This document shows positions 46,511 to 57,342 of a stretch of DNA of 64,000 nt, piece after piece. A program made the position numbers and the translations under genes. Position 1 is the first letter of the stretch; every line of letters starts with the position of its first letter. The notes under the pieces were generated by a model that was not told the origin of the DNA, did no database searches, and saw only the letters and a list, made by a program, of their open reading frames with translations. Source of the stretch: Lineus longissimus (Eukaryota; Nemertea; Pilidiophora; Heteronemertea; Lineidae); contig NC_088323.1 of NCBI RefSeq assembly GCF_910592395.1, positions 13,813,501 to 13,877,500 of the forward strand, given 5' to 3'.

Positions 46511-47428
46511 GGACAATTATTGTATCAATGCACACCTTCGATGGGCGACCTTCATACCGAGGACGTCCTCGGTTTTTTTGTAGTCCACGTTTTTATGGGG
46601 CTTGACTAGGCTGACTCCACATTGCATAATATAACAGCAACTTTCAGCAACTAAAACCCCTTTAAATGATGTAGTGCGAGTTCAGCCTTTTCAGGCATCA
46701 CCTATTACCTTTTTGTAGCATGAGACCCCGTTAAATGATGAACTGAATTTGGAGGTCACCATTAGGAGAGAGTTGGGACACACTCAACCCAGTCTGATTT
46801 CACCTTTAAAACAAGATTTACAATTCTTCGTTTCAACTAAGCTAGGTCCAGGTTTTATACCTAACCCAACTCATTTCTTGTTTTGCAAATCTCTTTTCTC
46901 ATTTCACAAATTTCATTTCTCACTTTACAAGATTTCATTTCTTGATTTCTTGGTTTACAGACACCCAACTACATGAATGTCCTCGGTTATATTGTGAAAT
47001 GTGCGTTTGGTCAGTGACCAGACCCTCACGACTATGTCGACTATCGCTAGCGGCAGTGGACAAAAGCTGGTACACGTTAGTATCAAGCAATTTTCCTTTA
47101 CTGTGGCATCAGAAGGAACACGTTGCATCCTTCCTGGTAGAGTCAATCAACAATACTGGATGATGTCCCCCACCTCTTCGTCATTCCCCACTATAATATC
47201 TTTCCAATCAGTTCTGGTGAATGTTTCTTTCGTTCCTTCAGGTCACGATCAGCCCACTTCGCAATCAGATCACATACGGCAACTTTCCTGTATCCCGCCT
47301 TTAATTATTCGGCCAATTGCCAGTTATCAATCCGAAGAGATCCTTTCCGAGCTCATACTCATACACGGCAGGCTTTCTCTATCTCTTCTCTCATCAATAC
47401 ATATTGGTGATGATATGTAGACCCTAAA
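46511..47428. other. No recognisable gene
   Basis: Noncoding sequence between the satellite array and a LINE remnant. The longest frame (47001-47420 plus) looks random. Confidence 0.4.
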
Positions 47429-47640
47429 CTATTTAGTGTTGGACTCCTTCTGGTAAGTTGGAACGTTGGTGGGCAGCCAGATGCAGCTTAATGACTGGAC
47501 ATCTAGTGCACAGGCTACGCTTTCCGAGAGCATATTCCACTGTTTGATGGTTCGTAGGAGGAAGCTGTTGCTATTTATAACACCAAGAAAGAATTGATTG
47601 GTAACACCATTTTTTGAGATCAACTGTATATTTTCATGAG
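47429..47640 (-). pseudogene. Non-LTR retrotransposon C-terminal scrap
   Basis: The minus strand reads NGVTNQFFLGVINSNSFLLR and TIKQWNMLSESVACALDVQS, matching the pattern (sFfprtirdWN.Lp..v....sl..F) that closes the ORF of many non-LTR elements. Only about 60 residues survive. Confidence 0.45.
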
Positions 47641-47878
47641 TCTAGCTTGCGCCACTACCGTGTCTTCGTCAGGATTGAGGAAACGTACTACAACAGCCAA
47701 TAAAAGAGTACAGGAATTACACAATAAACAAGATAAGAATGAAAAGAGTAGCCCAATACTCCATTACATCATTATTTTAATAGTCAACACAATACACGTG
47801 CCGGATTACATCCAGAAGTATTAAGGTAGCAGGAAGGGTTGGGCGTTTGTGGTTTCTGAGTCTGAGGGGGTTGGTGTC

Positions 47879-47940
47879 TGTTGACTGTGCTTTAAGAGAG
47901 ACTAGGCATGGCGCCAGTCTCTCTTAAAGCACAGTCAACA
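47879..47940. repeat. Perfect 25-bp inverted repeat with 12-nt loop
   Basis: Arms begin TGTTGACTGTGCTTTAAGAG (47879-47903) and its exact complement (47916-47940), with the loop AGGCATGGCGCC. The right arm plus loop recurs at about 48258-48300 followed by the same GGCATTTGGTCT. Confidence 0.9.
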
Positions 47941-48439
47941 GGCATTTGGTCTCAGTATTTGGGTTTTGATTGCCATGACTGTACCCCTGTAAAAGTCAGA
48001 GGAGGAGAAGTTTGGAATGATGAAAGCATTGAAGAAGAAGAAATGTTATTATTGAGGAAAGCAAAATTTATTATGAGACTAGAAGGCAGTGTCCTGATTT
48101 GATTATTTTGAAAATGGCGGTCTGAACACATTAAAAGGTGGAACATGGCATTTTATCGACTTTGAAGTGTTCTGCAGTTAAAGGGAGACTATAGGCAGCA
48201 GCTAGGTAGGCAAGATAAAGTCATACAAATTTGCCAATAGGGGTCAGTCATATCTCTAGGCATGGCGCCAGTCTCTCTTAAAGCACAGTCAACAGGCATT
48301 TGGTCTTAGTATTTGGGTAAGTACAGAATCAAGGCAGCTCAGAGAGCAATGATTGAACGATGCTGTTGACAAGTCCAAGGATACTGCATCAGTCACGACC
48401 AACTTCTCATCAGAAAGCGTCACCACCAGCATATTCAAT

Positions 48440-48765
48440 GTTCAGTTCCAACCTGTACCAGTCCAATGCACGCCTGTCATGGTCAGCAGTGGTCAGCTTA
48501 GCGCGATATGGAACATTCTTCCGAAACTCAAGCGAGGGAAGTCTGCTCATTAGCCTATCTCGCGCACTGCTCCTTCTTGTGAAACATCGTAGTGAAATCG
48601 TGGTACAGTGGGGCGTCCTCGAGGATTGCAGCTGGTCGGACAGACGTGAGGTGGAATGTGGGCGGCTGCACTTCTTCGTTGATGTGCGATGGCAGATAGC
48701 ACAGTTGTTGCGTTGCATGACAGCTGAAAGTGAATGTGATATCATAGAACTGAGGCGTTTGCAAT
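48440..48765 (-). pseudogene. Unidentified coding fragment, copy 1
   Basis: The minus strand reads FYDITFTFSCHATQQLCYLP, SHINEEVQPPTFHLTSVRPA and FTTMFHKKEQCAR, then after a one-base shift KNVPYRAKLTTADHDRRALD. The last 45 residues recur intact at 50560-50712. I do not recognise the family. Conserved reading frame between copies suggests real protein ancestry. Confidence 0.35.
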
Positions 48766-48839
48766 GAGACTATAGGTGAAGTAGAAGCAAGGAGTGAAAT
48801 GGGCCATCTTCCAGTGACTAATATACAGAGTAAGGGCAC

Positions 48840-49950
48840 TGGGTGTTGTTAGATTCAGCATTGAATGTATTCCTCGTACAAGCGTGAATAGTGTGGACAT
48901 ACAGTGAGAGGTGAGAGACCCCTATTGACTACTTCTTGTAACTTTATCTTGGATATTATATTAGTACTAGCATTGTACCCGTGGCGCAGGCAGGTTCAAA
49001 TGGGCTATACCTTGAATAGATTGAATTGCAATGAAAATCTAATGCAATATCAAAGGAGCAATATTGAAGAGACAAATTAAACCAACCATTTGTCCACAGA
49101 CTCGGACCCTGTGGCGTGCTGTATGCGTGCATATAAAAGTAAATCAATTGGTCCGAATGAGATGATGAGGCAATGTGAATATACCTCGTTCCTTAGTCAG
49201 CAATATGCCCCTTTTTATATTTATATTAGTATTGAACTTCTAGCCATGGAATATGAAGAAATTGAAGTTGTTGGCATGGAATATGAAAAATTATTCAACG
49301 GTGAAAGACATTATTCCATGAGGCTTTGCCGTGATCGCAAAGGACGCGACGCGATTGGTTCACATGCTAATGAGGTATGAAAATGATAATTACCTCTATA
49401 ATGCTACTTGCATAGCGACTGTGTCGTTGATTGCAACAGTGGTCGATGTCAATGTGTGCCTGTAATGTCAATGAAGTATGATGAGGTGATGACGATAGTG
49501 CAATTATTAAATATTGGCAAGAGATCATACTACAACATAGGTCTTGTTTTTGACAGATGACTGTGCGACATTCCCATTGGGTCTTGTTAGAGTCAGCGCT
49601 GCATGTATTCCTTGTACAAGCTTGAATAGTTGTGACGGACTTTGAGGGGTAAGAGACCCCTATCGGCTACTTCGTCTAACTTTATCCTGCCTACCTAGCT
49701 GCTAGCAATAGTGCCCCTTTATCAAGAGTGAAACCCACTGTGCGGGGCTAAGAAATTACCTTTATAATCCTAGTTGGATAACCACTGTGTAGATGATTTG
49801 AAGAGTGCTCTGTGGATGTGTGCCTGTAATGTCAATGAAAGTATCATGAGGTGATGACGATAGTGGAATGACGAAATATTGGAAAGAGATCTATTCCTAG
49901 AAGAACATATGTCCTGTTTTGACTAGGTGGTGCATTTTAGAATCAGCAGT
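48840..49950. repeat. Degenerate tandem duplications
   Basis: 48848-48955 resembles 49588-49690 (GTATTCCT.GTACAAGC.TGAATAGT, then GAGACCCCTAT). 49385-49560 resembles 49755-49930 (TGTGTGCCTGTAATGTCAAT, GATGACGATAGTG). No gene. Confidence 0.55.
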
Positions 49951-50559
49951 GAGCACGGTGTCGAAAGTATTGTTATAGGGCCTTCCCTAGGCCCATGGGG
50001 TTAAATTTACAATCCACGATTGAAAAGACGTAGTTTGATCGCATTTAACTATAAATCCATTGAACAGTTGTAAACACAAGTGAAATAGACCAAAACAAGT
50101 GATTTTGGGGCTTTGGTTTAGACGCATGCGCCACATGCGCCATGCGGGCTAAACGGTTCATGTGAACTTGTTGACATCTACATGATCTAGTGCTGTTATT
50201 GGTCATGGTACATGGTAGGCCTAATCATCATGGCTATATGTTTCAGAAAAAGCTCGGAGCAAAATGAACTGCCGATGAATAATGACGTTGTTCATGTTTA
50301 CCATGTTTACTAGCACATAGCCATAGGGTATGCACTGGCCAGTGCACTTTCTGCACGTCGTCATGGTCATGTACGTGATACATTGCATATTTTGTTTTTT
50401 GAATGCGCATGCTTTTTAGGCAAAATCACTTGTACCAACACTAATGAATAATGTCTTCTTATCCCTATGACTCCATACACAGTGAGGGCATTGTCCCATT
50501 CCCATCAAATGGTAACTTATTGTACCGTATGGGCGGTATTAGGGTGGAAGTTGGGGAGC
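49951..50559. other. No recognisable gene
   Basis: Noncoding sequence without open frames or repeats I can assign. Confidence 0.4.
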
Positions 50560-50712
50560 AGATACCTACCGTTGCACGCCTGTCATAATCAGCAGTGATG
50601 AGCTTAGCGCGATATGGAACATTCTTCAGAAACTCAGCGAGGGAAGTCTGCTCATTAGCATATCTCGCGCACTGCTCCTTCTTGTGAAACATCGTAGTGA
50701 AATCGTAATGGA
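50560..50712 (-). pseudogene. Unidentified coding fragment, copy 2
   Basis: The open minus-strand frame FTTMFHKKEQCARYANEQTS, then AEFLKNVPYRAKLITADYDR, is the unbroken counterpart of 48440-48600. Flanking sequences differ, so only about 150 bp are shared. Confidence 0.35.
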
Positions 50713-50713
50713 A

Positions 50714-50738
50714 AACGTCTGGCTTTGCGCCAGACGTT
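50714..50738. repeat. 10-bp perfect hairpin
   Basis: AACGTCTGGC, loop TTTGC, GCCAGACGTT. It may be an element end or chance; no function is assigned. Confidence 0.5.
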
Positions 50739-51059
50739 GAGACTAATAAGTGAAGAACTAATAGGTAAAGAACTTCTACTTGCGCGAGACTGCTCTGATA
50801 AAATTATCATTGCAGAGACTACGGTGACGTACACATATATTTTTTACAATCAAAAATGCCCTCAAAAGACGACATGGAATGATTATTTTATTGATATTTC
50901 CTACTATATACCTTCCAATTATCACTTTATACAAATAGATCGGCGTTAGGTCGCATGCTTTTCTTTCCTGGTGACAATATAAAGCAAAATAGTTGCAACC
51001 CCGTAAATGCGCTATAAGTCCAATAATAAGTGACGGTGACCCGTTATAAATGTTTCGCC

Positions 51060-51440
51060 AGCTTCGCTTTTTTGCCGCTACGCGGCGCGTTGGGCCCTAG
51101 CGTCAAGATTGCCTAGGCCACTACGTAGCATTTCCCTGTTTATTGCAATCATTCGTCTAATAGCTTCTATCCCAGTACGCTTACTGTGTCTAAGCACAGC
51201 AGATTCATCACGTGACTTATCATCCAACACAGTCTTTTTGACATTTGCTCTCACCTCCAAAGGGTACAGCTTTGAAATTGCTCTACTAGTGTAACCATTG
51301 CCACTTCTTATCATGGCCGCTCTGACTCTACCGTCAGAACCAATCAACAGTTCGGTTACTCTGCCTAATTTCCCCATGAGCGGGGAACGTTGTCTTCAAA
51401 CACCTGCACGACGTCTCTTACGCTAAGTCTCACTAGCCGG
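51060..51440 (-). pseudogene. BEL/Pao integrase C-terminal domain fragment
   Basis: The minus strand reads VRDVVQVFEDNVPRSWG, then after a small shift KLGRVTELLIGSDGRVRAAM and SRAISKLYPLEV, the conserved C-terminal domain after Pao-type integrase (GD.V.v.d...PR..W.LGrV.el..g.DG.vR...v.........l.PLE). Nothing upstream of it in the element is recognisable. It is a separate remnant from those at 8.2-10 kb and 33 kb. Confidence 0.75.
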
Positions 51441-51682
51441 TGAGGAGGCCAGGCTTACCTGCCTCCAAAAATGACGCGACGTCATTTCATGCATACCCCT
51501 GTTCCAGCGGCTGTAGACTTGGCAGTTACTCCCACACAAACCTTTACATTTCTGAATAGCTTGTCACTTTAAGAATACATCTGGCCAAGTTTCAACATCG
51601 TCTAGACATACAGTCATGCATAGACTGATGCAGCACAATGCATGAGACACACTGTATGTTAATTTGAAAAATTTCACCTTTA

Positions 51683-52712
51683 TATGGCAAGCCAAAGCGG
51701 AAAAAACGCAGAACTTAATTTGTACGTATAAGAACACAAATTAAACGTCAGGACCTTTAATTTTCTGATCTAAATTCTCCTTTTTCATTACTTAAAAAAA
51801 TCATATCATAAAAAAATTGAAGGGCCTACCATAGAATTAAAGTTTTTTCATCTTAGTTTCGTCATTTCATCCGTACATTTTTCCATAAAGCGTTAAAAAT
51901 ATCATGTCAAAAATGTTTTTCACATAAGAATTTTTCATTTCATGAAAATATTTTTTTATGATAGGAAATTTTTCGTTTAGGAAAAATATTTCATCATATC
52001 AGCAATTTTTCGTTCAGCAAAATATTTTTCACATCAGGACCGGAGCACGTGACCTTCCAGGAGCACGTGATCAGTCAGGAGCACGTGACCACAAAATTTG
52101 CTGACGTCACGTTTTGGGGGTTGCCTCGGCCGCAAAACGAGGCAGAGACAATAAGAATTGTATTTCATCGTGTGGATGTCGTTTTGTGCCAATAATACCA
52201 CGTTTATTATCGGTACACGACTTAGATTTCGGGAGGAATTGAATGATACAGGAGGATTACAGTATTAAGCATGGAATCATTTTTTCAACACGACAATGGT
52301 ACCAAACGTGACGTCATCAATTTTTGCGGTCACGTGCTCCTGGAAGGTCACGTGCTCCTGGTATGAAAATGTTTTTACTGAACGAAAAAATTTCTGATAT
52401 GATAAAAATATTTGTATGATAAACATTTTTCTATATATATAAAATGTCTTTACTAAACGAAAAAAAAATTGATATGAAAATTCTTTTTACAGAACGAAAT
52501 ATTTTTGACATGATCGATGATAGTTTACGGATAGGAAAATATGAAGCCATGATGAATAAAAAGCTCTTTTAAAATTGTTTTATGATATGATTTTGTTTTG
52601 AAGTATGGAAAAAAAGGAGATTTAGATAAGAAAATTAAAGGTCCTGACGTTAAATTCGTGTTCTTATACGTACAAATGAAGTCCTGCATTTTTTCCGCTT
52701 TGGCTTGCCATA
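51683..52712. mobile_element. Foldback element FB2, TIR TATGGCAAGC, 6-bp target duplication
   Basis: Ends start TATGGCAAGCCAAAGCGGAA and its complement; CCTTTA at 51677-51682 and 52713-52718 is a 6-bp target-site duplication. The first 95 bp of each arm match closely, then both arms consist of imperfect repeats around GAACGAAAAATTTTTGATAT. The core (about 52040-52375) carries GGAGCACGTGAC motifs: three on the plus strand at the left and two inverted at the right. No gene. It shares termini and size with the element at 21709-22759. Confidence 0.85.
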
Positions 52713-52718
52713 CCTTTA

Positions 52719-53800
52719 TGCCTTATAACTTCAAGATTAACAAGGATGGTGAAAAAATTTTTTTTACACATCTACTCATCACCTTGAGAAAGCCAACTGA
52801 CGACTGATTCAATCTTTTATATAAAAATAGGCTGTCGTTGCGGCTTTTGTTTGAGTTTTTGCCCTCGAAATTGTACCTTGAGAACATGTGCAATCTCACA
52901 GGAACCAGTCGATGTCAACATCCTGTTGAGCTATAAATGTCATGCGGGGCCTGCTCAACGCGTTAGTGCACAGAAGAAACTGGTATTTTCCTCAAATAAT
53001 CGTCAGAGCTACCCCTTCACAAAAAACATCGGACATTTACATTTAAACAAGTAGCAATAGGGATAGAGTAGGCCCATCTGTATCCATAGTAATCACTCGA
53101 GAGTGAAGAACTCGTTTTTTGGGAGGGTACAATCCCGACCCGATCACCACTGGCTAGTTTGACCTTAATGCACACATAATATCCTTCAAGCTGCATTTTA
53201 TCTCAAATATGAAAACTAGATGCAATTACCAGCACGTTGATATGTCACACCATGGGTTAACAACAATAGAAGAGGATAATATATGAACCATTTCAAAGTT
53301 GTATGCGTATTGCGCGATCGATGGATGAGTCGTGAACAAAGGTGATTTTCAGTCAAAACTGTCAAAAGTCAGATGTGGGCACATTGACTTACAGTGGTCA
53401 CACTGTGTGCATGTTAGTGTGTGTGTGTTTTGTTTTGGTTTGTTATTTGTTGTTTGTTTCTTTATGGTTATTTTTTATATTACACCTGACTGTTAGTTAT
53501 TAATATTTCGTAATCTGTAACCTCACATGTATTTTGTTAGGAGGAATCAACTTATATACCCTAAAGTCCTGCGAGAGAGAACGAATATTGCTGACATGTC
53601 CCTATTTATAAACTGGGGCTCTTGGTCATTCTTGGATGGATCATCCCTGCATCATGTCTCCCTAGTTCAATTTGCTAACCAAATTTGGCTAGGTGTAACA
53701 ACGAGGGCTTTGATTTAGATTTGGCAACATCTGCAAGGGAATAGCATCATTTTCTCTCTTGCGGGATATTAGGGTATATCTATTTATTGCATTTTGATAT
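52719..53800. other. No recognisable gene
   Basis: Noncoding sequence with T/G-rich simple tracts near 53400-53470. The intron 3' end of the ankyrin exon begins at about 53780. Confidence 0.4.
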
Positions 53801-53833
53801 TTGGTTATCGACAGTATGTCTGTCTTGTTTCAG

Positions 53834-53932
53834 AACGACTTCACGGCGCTTATGATCGCCTCCCAAGCAGGTCACCGTGATTGCGTAGATGCTCTATTGA
53901 AAGGTGGCGCAGAGGTTGACAAAGACAGGAAG
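53834..53932 (+). CDS. Single ankyrin-repeat exon, intact
   Basis: Exactly 99 bp, phase 0 on both sides, between CAG and GGTAACACACC. It encodes one 33-residue ankyrin repeat: NDFTALMIASQAGHRDCVDA, LLKGGAEVDKDRK. Ankyrin repeats are protein-binding modules. Multi-ankyrin genes in many invertebrates are built from such one-repeat exons. No other intact exon is nearby, and broken relatives lie at 24891, 25188 and 54521, so it is probably an orphan exon of a decayed or dispersed gene. Confidence 0.6.
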
Positions 53933-54520
53933 GTAACACACCAAAACTTCCATTCATCTAAACATAGCTTTCTAAATCAAAAGGTAACAAAGAATATTAT
54001 TGTTGAATGAGATAACTAGTTTGAATCACTTAAAATCATCTTCACCTCAGGGATCGTATTCATGAAGCCTTCTTAAGAGAGTCTAGTGAGAATTTAGGTA
54101 TTACTAGGTGGTTCTTAGCGAGTTACATCATATTGTCAAAGCACTTGTAACTTCAATCGATTTTGTAAGTCGCTACTAGCGCTACGTGAGGTGTTTTCGA
54201 CTTCGTAGCGTTTTCTATAGAGGTTCTTCACTTGACTTCATGACATGACGTTTTGATGGCCACCTGCCAATGCATTTCCTTTACGTCGCGACCACGTGTG
54301 ACGCGGCAAATATGGCAGTGCAAAACAATACTCTAAATTCCGACGTTAGATGGCGCGCCGATCAAATCTGACTTGACACTAGGTGGCAGCAGCTGACGGG
54401 TATAAAAAGACACGCCCACAAAATGTCCGCGATCGATAAATTTGAACCCGCAATTCACACACTTTGTGACCAAAAACATTGATGAAAAGTATCATATACA
54501 AAATAGTTTTTTTAAAAAAG

Positions 54521-54571
54521 GTCGTAGACTCTCTATTGAAACGTGACGCAGAGGTTAACCTAGGGGAAAAG
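54521..54571 (+). pseudogene. Ankyrin-repeat exon relic, 3' half
   Basis: Reads VVDSLLKRDAEVNLGEK followed by the shared donor and intron start GTAACACACCAAACGTCCCA. The 5' half is replaced by unrelated A/T-rich sequence. Confidence 0.5.
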
Positions 54572-56040
54572 GTAACACACCAAACGTCCCATTCATCCTA
54601 ACTTAGCGTTCTAAAATCGTAAGATAATAAAGCGATGTATGTTATTGTTGAATGGGATAACTCTTCTACACCTCAGACTCTTATCCATTTATATATTTCG
54701 ATATTTGCTTATCGATAGAATACTCATTAAATTGTTATATACATTAACATGGCTGTATACATGTAGCACTGCGGCTGTCCCGAGAGGAAAACAATGGCCA
54801 ATTTGAACCCTGTGGCGCCTCGAAAGTTAAAGTTCAAAAAAGTCAAAGAGGTAAACATATAGGGTCAAAATTTGCAATGTCCATTAAATCTTGGTAAGAA
54901 GATACGACTTGTTATCCAAAGTTTAACATTGTAGATACTTCCTGATCAGTAGAATATATCGATAATTGCGGTTATTAATTAATTAAACACCGCGTTTGTG
55001 TTATTCGATCATTCACATGAGGTTTATAGCTCACACATTTTTGCGTGGCGTTACAGCACTGCAAAAACATGAACAAACAAACCGCATGTAATCACGAAAT
55101 ACTATCGTACAATGCTACCGTGACTTCTGCTCAAAATTATCAAAAACTGACGCCGTTAACGACAGTCTGCAGACTCAACTTAACGGGTTAAAACACGAGA
55201 ACAGCGTCCTTAAGTCTCAGTTAGACAAAAACAACTGAGAAATCTGTAAAATAAAGGGAATAGGAAACCAAAAAGCTCAGAAAACAGAGTAATGAGCATA
55301 TATAACTCACTAAGGCGAGACGAAATCAAACTTGAATTTGAACGTAATCAAGGACATTCGGGTGTTTCGAAACTTCGTAATGATCTGAAGCAACTAAAAG
55401 CAGACGTCAGTGCGATCGAGATGCCAGACATGAGCTGGGATTTAAATGACATTCGGAAAATGCTGGGTCAACTAACTTTTGACAGGGCCAGTTCCTGCAC
55501 TCTATCACTCGTGGAGTGACCACATGCATGTATTTATAAGGAGGCTTGGGTTATCTGTTCATATGATTACAAGAAGCAAACTCAAAATGTTAAGTGTTCA
55601 TCATCATATGCGAATGAAAAATTACATGTGATAGCGAGTGACGTCATCGATATTTATGTTGATTGTCAGTTACTAATCACAGAGCTTTTATTTTTTGATG
55701 TTTCCAGGGGTTAATTATAGAGGACCACCGGGAGTGGGGAGCTCATTGACCCCTTGAAATAGAAGTCGTATGGGCCTCGGCTCCACATCATTGGTATTCA
55801 CCTGCTATGAACAAGCGTTATAAAGTATTGTTTCTTGTAGTCCCGCAAGAGGTGGAGACGGTTGCGTTCTGTCTCTCGTCCTCAAGCTGGCCATTTGAAT
55901 TATAGTTGATTAACTGAGACTTACCTGTAAGTTGAAGGTTGATTGTAATTCTATCGAACAATCAATCACGAGCGGGCTCACGTGAGATACGCGCAGTAGA
56001 TCAGCAGTAAGCCTAATGGCCGCGGCCACGCTAAATACCC
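54572..56040. other. Mostly noncoding, with a possible coiled-coil fragment
   Basis: About 55150-55260 on plus reads KTDAVNDSLQTQLNGLKHEN then SVLKSQLDKNN and stops. 55292-55519 reads KLRNDLKQLKADVSAIE. Both look like alpha-helical coiled-coil pieces, in different frames. They could be a decayed exon downstream of the ankyrin exons or a LINE ORF1 scrap. Sequence at 55485-55545 is shared with 40520-40585. Confidence 0.25.
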
Positions 56041-56045
56041 ACCAT

Positions 56046-57342
56046 GAGACAAGACCACTAATGAATATATAGGTATTGAAAAAATATTTGTTGTTTCAAG
56101 TCTACAGATATTAAGAAATTATTTGATGAAAAAATTAATTTCGAATTTTGCTAATTGGGTAATAGGGGGCGTGTTTTGAGTTTTTTCTGCCAGTTGGCTG
56201 AAAAGAGTGGAAATATCGAAGTCTGTCTAATTTGTCGATTATCAAAAAATTTCCGTGGTCAATCACCATTTTATTTTTCACCATTTACTTGCCCGACTGT
56301 CCGGAATAACATAATCTAAATGCAAGGAGGATACCGCGGTGACGTCACATCACGTGATCCCGACCCATATTAGTGATCGCTATGGCCAATCAGATTCAGT
56401 CTACTGACAGCACCAGCACTGAACACATCTCCACGGCTCACTGTCTGGTGCGCTCCTGTACACAAAAACACCAATAGACATGAAATATTGCAGTACCTAG
56501 TATGGATTCTTCCTGTGTAGAATAAAATTTACAGAGCAGATTAACTTCCACGAATAAAAAAGACGTTTGGCGTGGCCAAAGTGCGGAAATAATGGGAAAT
56601 AATGTCTCCGCTAAAATACACTACGAAATACACTAGGCAATGCACTACGCGATACACGGTAGAGATGCAGTTGAGTTCGTTATTGTTTTGACTTAGAAGC
56701 CCGCCCATATCATAATATATTCATGTATTCATAAAGTATGAACTCATTTCTGTCCCATACAACTCTAAGAACAGTCAATTTCTCCTTAAATCATCACCGA
56801 AACCGCGATATCCGCAGGAAGATTTCGTTCTAGTGTCCGAAAATGCATGATCTTACAGGGGCGCTAACTCGACAAATAGAGGGGATCTATGGGGATCTAT
56901 GCGAGTTTTAGGTATTACAGGTCTCGAACTTGTAAAATCTGTAAACATACCTCCAAATCCCATTATGATAATGAAGAGATTGCCCCATATCTGGGAGACT
57001 GTTTTGAAACCATCGCTAATTTTGGAAGATCGGTGCCGGCTATTTGGTTTAAAAAAACCTATTTTTCCCCATCAAAACAGCACTTTTCATTATTCAAATG
57101 ATAGCTTATTGTCTGAAGATTTATTTCATAGCAGAAAAGTACTAATAACTCTGATTTGATGCGAAAAATCTAACTTTTTTGATGACTTGATTTTCCCTTG
57201 GCCGTGGATCGAGTTTGTTTACAATATGAAGCGCCATCTTGGAAAAGCCGTGACGTCACCGCGGTATCCTCCTTGATCTAAATGTCAGATTCACAACACC
57301 ACGCGTTCTTTGATGCGTCGCGGTCAAACATTGACAATTTAA
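56046..57342. mobile_element. Foldback element arm, interrupted by two insertions
   Basis: Starts GAGACAAGACCACTAATGAA like the arm at 7762, with a deletion of about 90 bp after ATGAATAT. It is split by a 953-bp element at 56323-57275, continues to ACATTGACAATTTAA at 57342, and there departs from the other arms, which continue CTGCTAAAAGG...GTGGTCTTGTCTC. Confidence 0.75.
56323..57275. mobile_element. Nested non-autonomous DNA transposon, 9-bp duplications
   Basis: Terminal inverted repeats of at least 26 bp starting CAAGGAGGATACCGCGGTGA. Flanking ATCTAAATG at 56314-56322 and 57276-57284. Excising it restores the foldback arm. A duplication of 8-9 bp suggests a Mutator-, Merlin- or hAT-like transposase acting in trans. 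No coding capacity beyond short frames. Confidence 0.85.

Noticed and set aside
47001-47420. 139-codon plus-strand frame
   Set aside because: Ser-rich composition without recognisable motifs; overlapping frames on both strands are also open, so coding is not supported.
52040-52375. Repeated GGAGCACGTGAC as a possible CRISPR-like array
   Set aside because: Only five copies, inverted in two groups, with unequal spacing, inside a foldback transposon of a eukaryotic genome.
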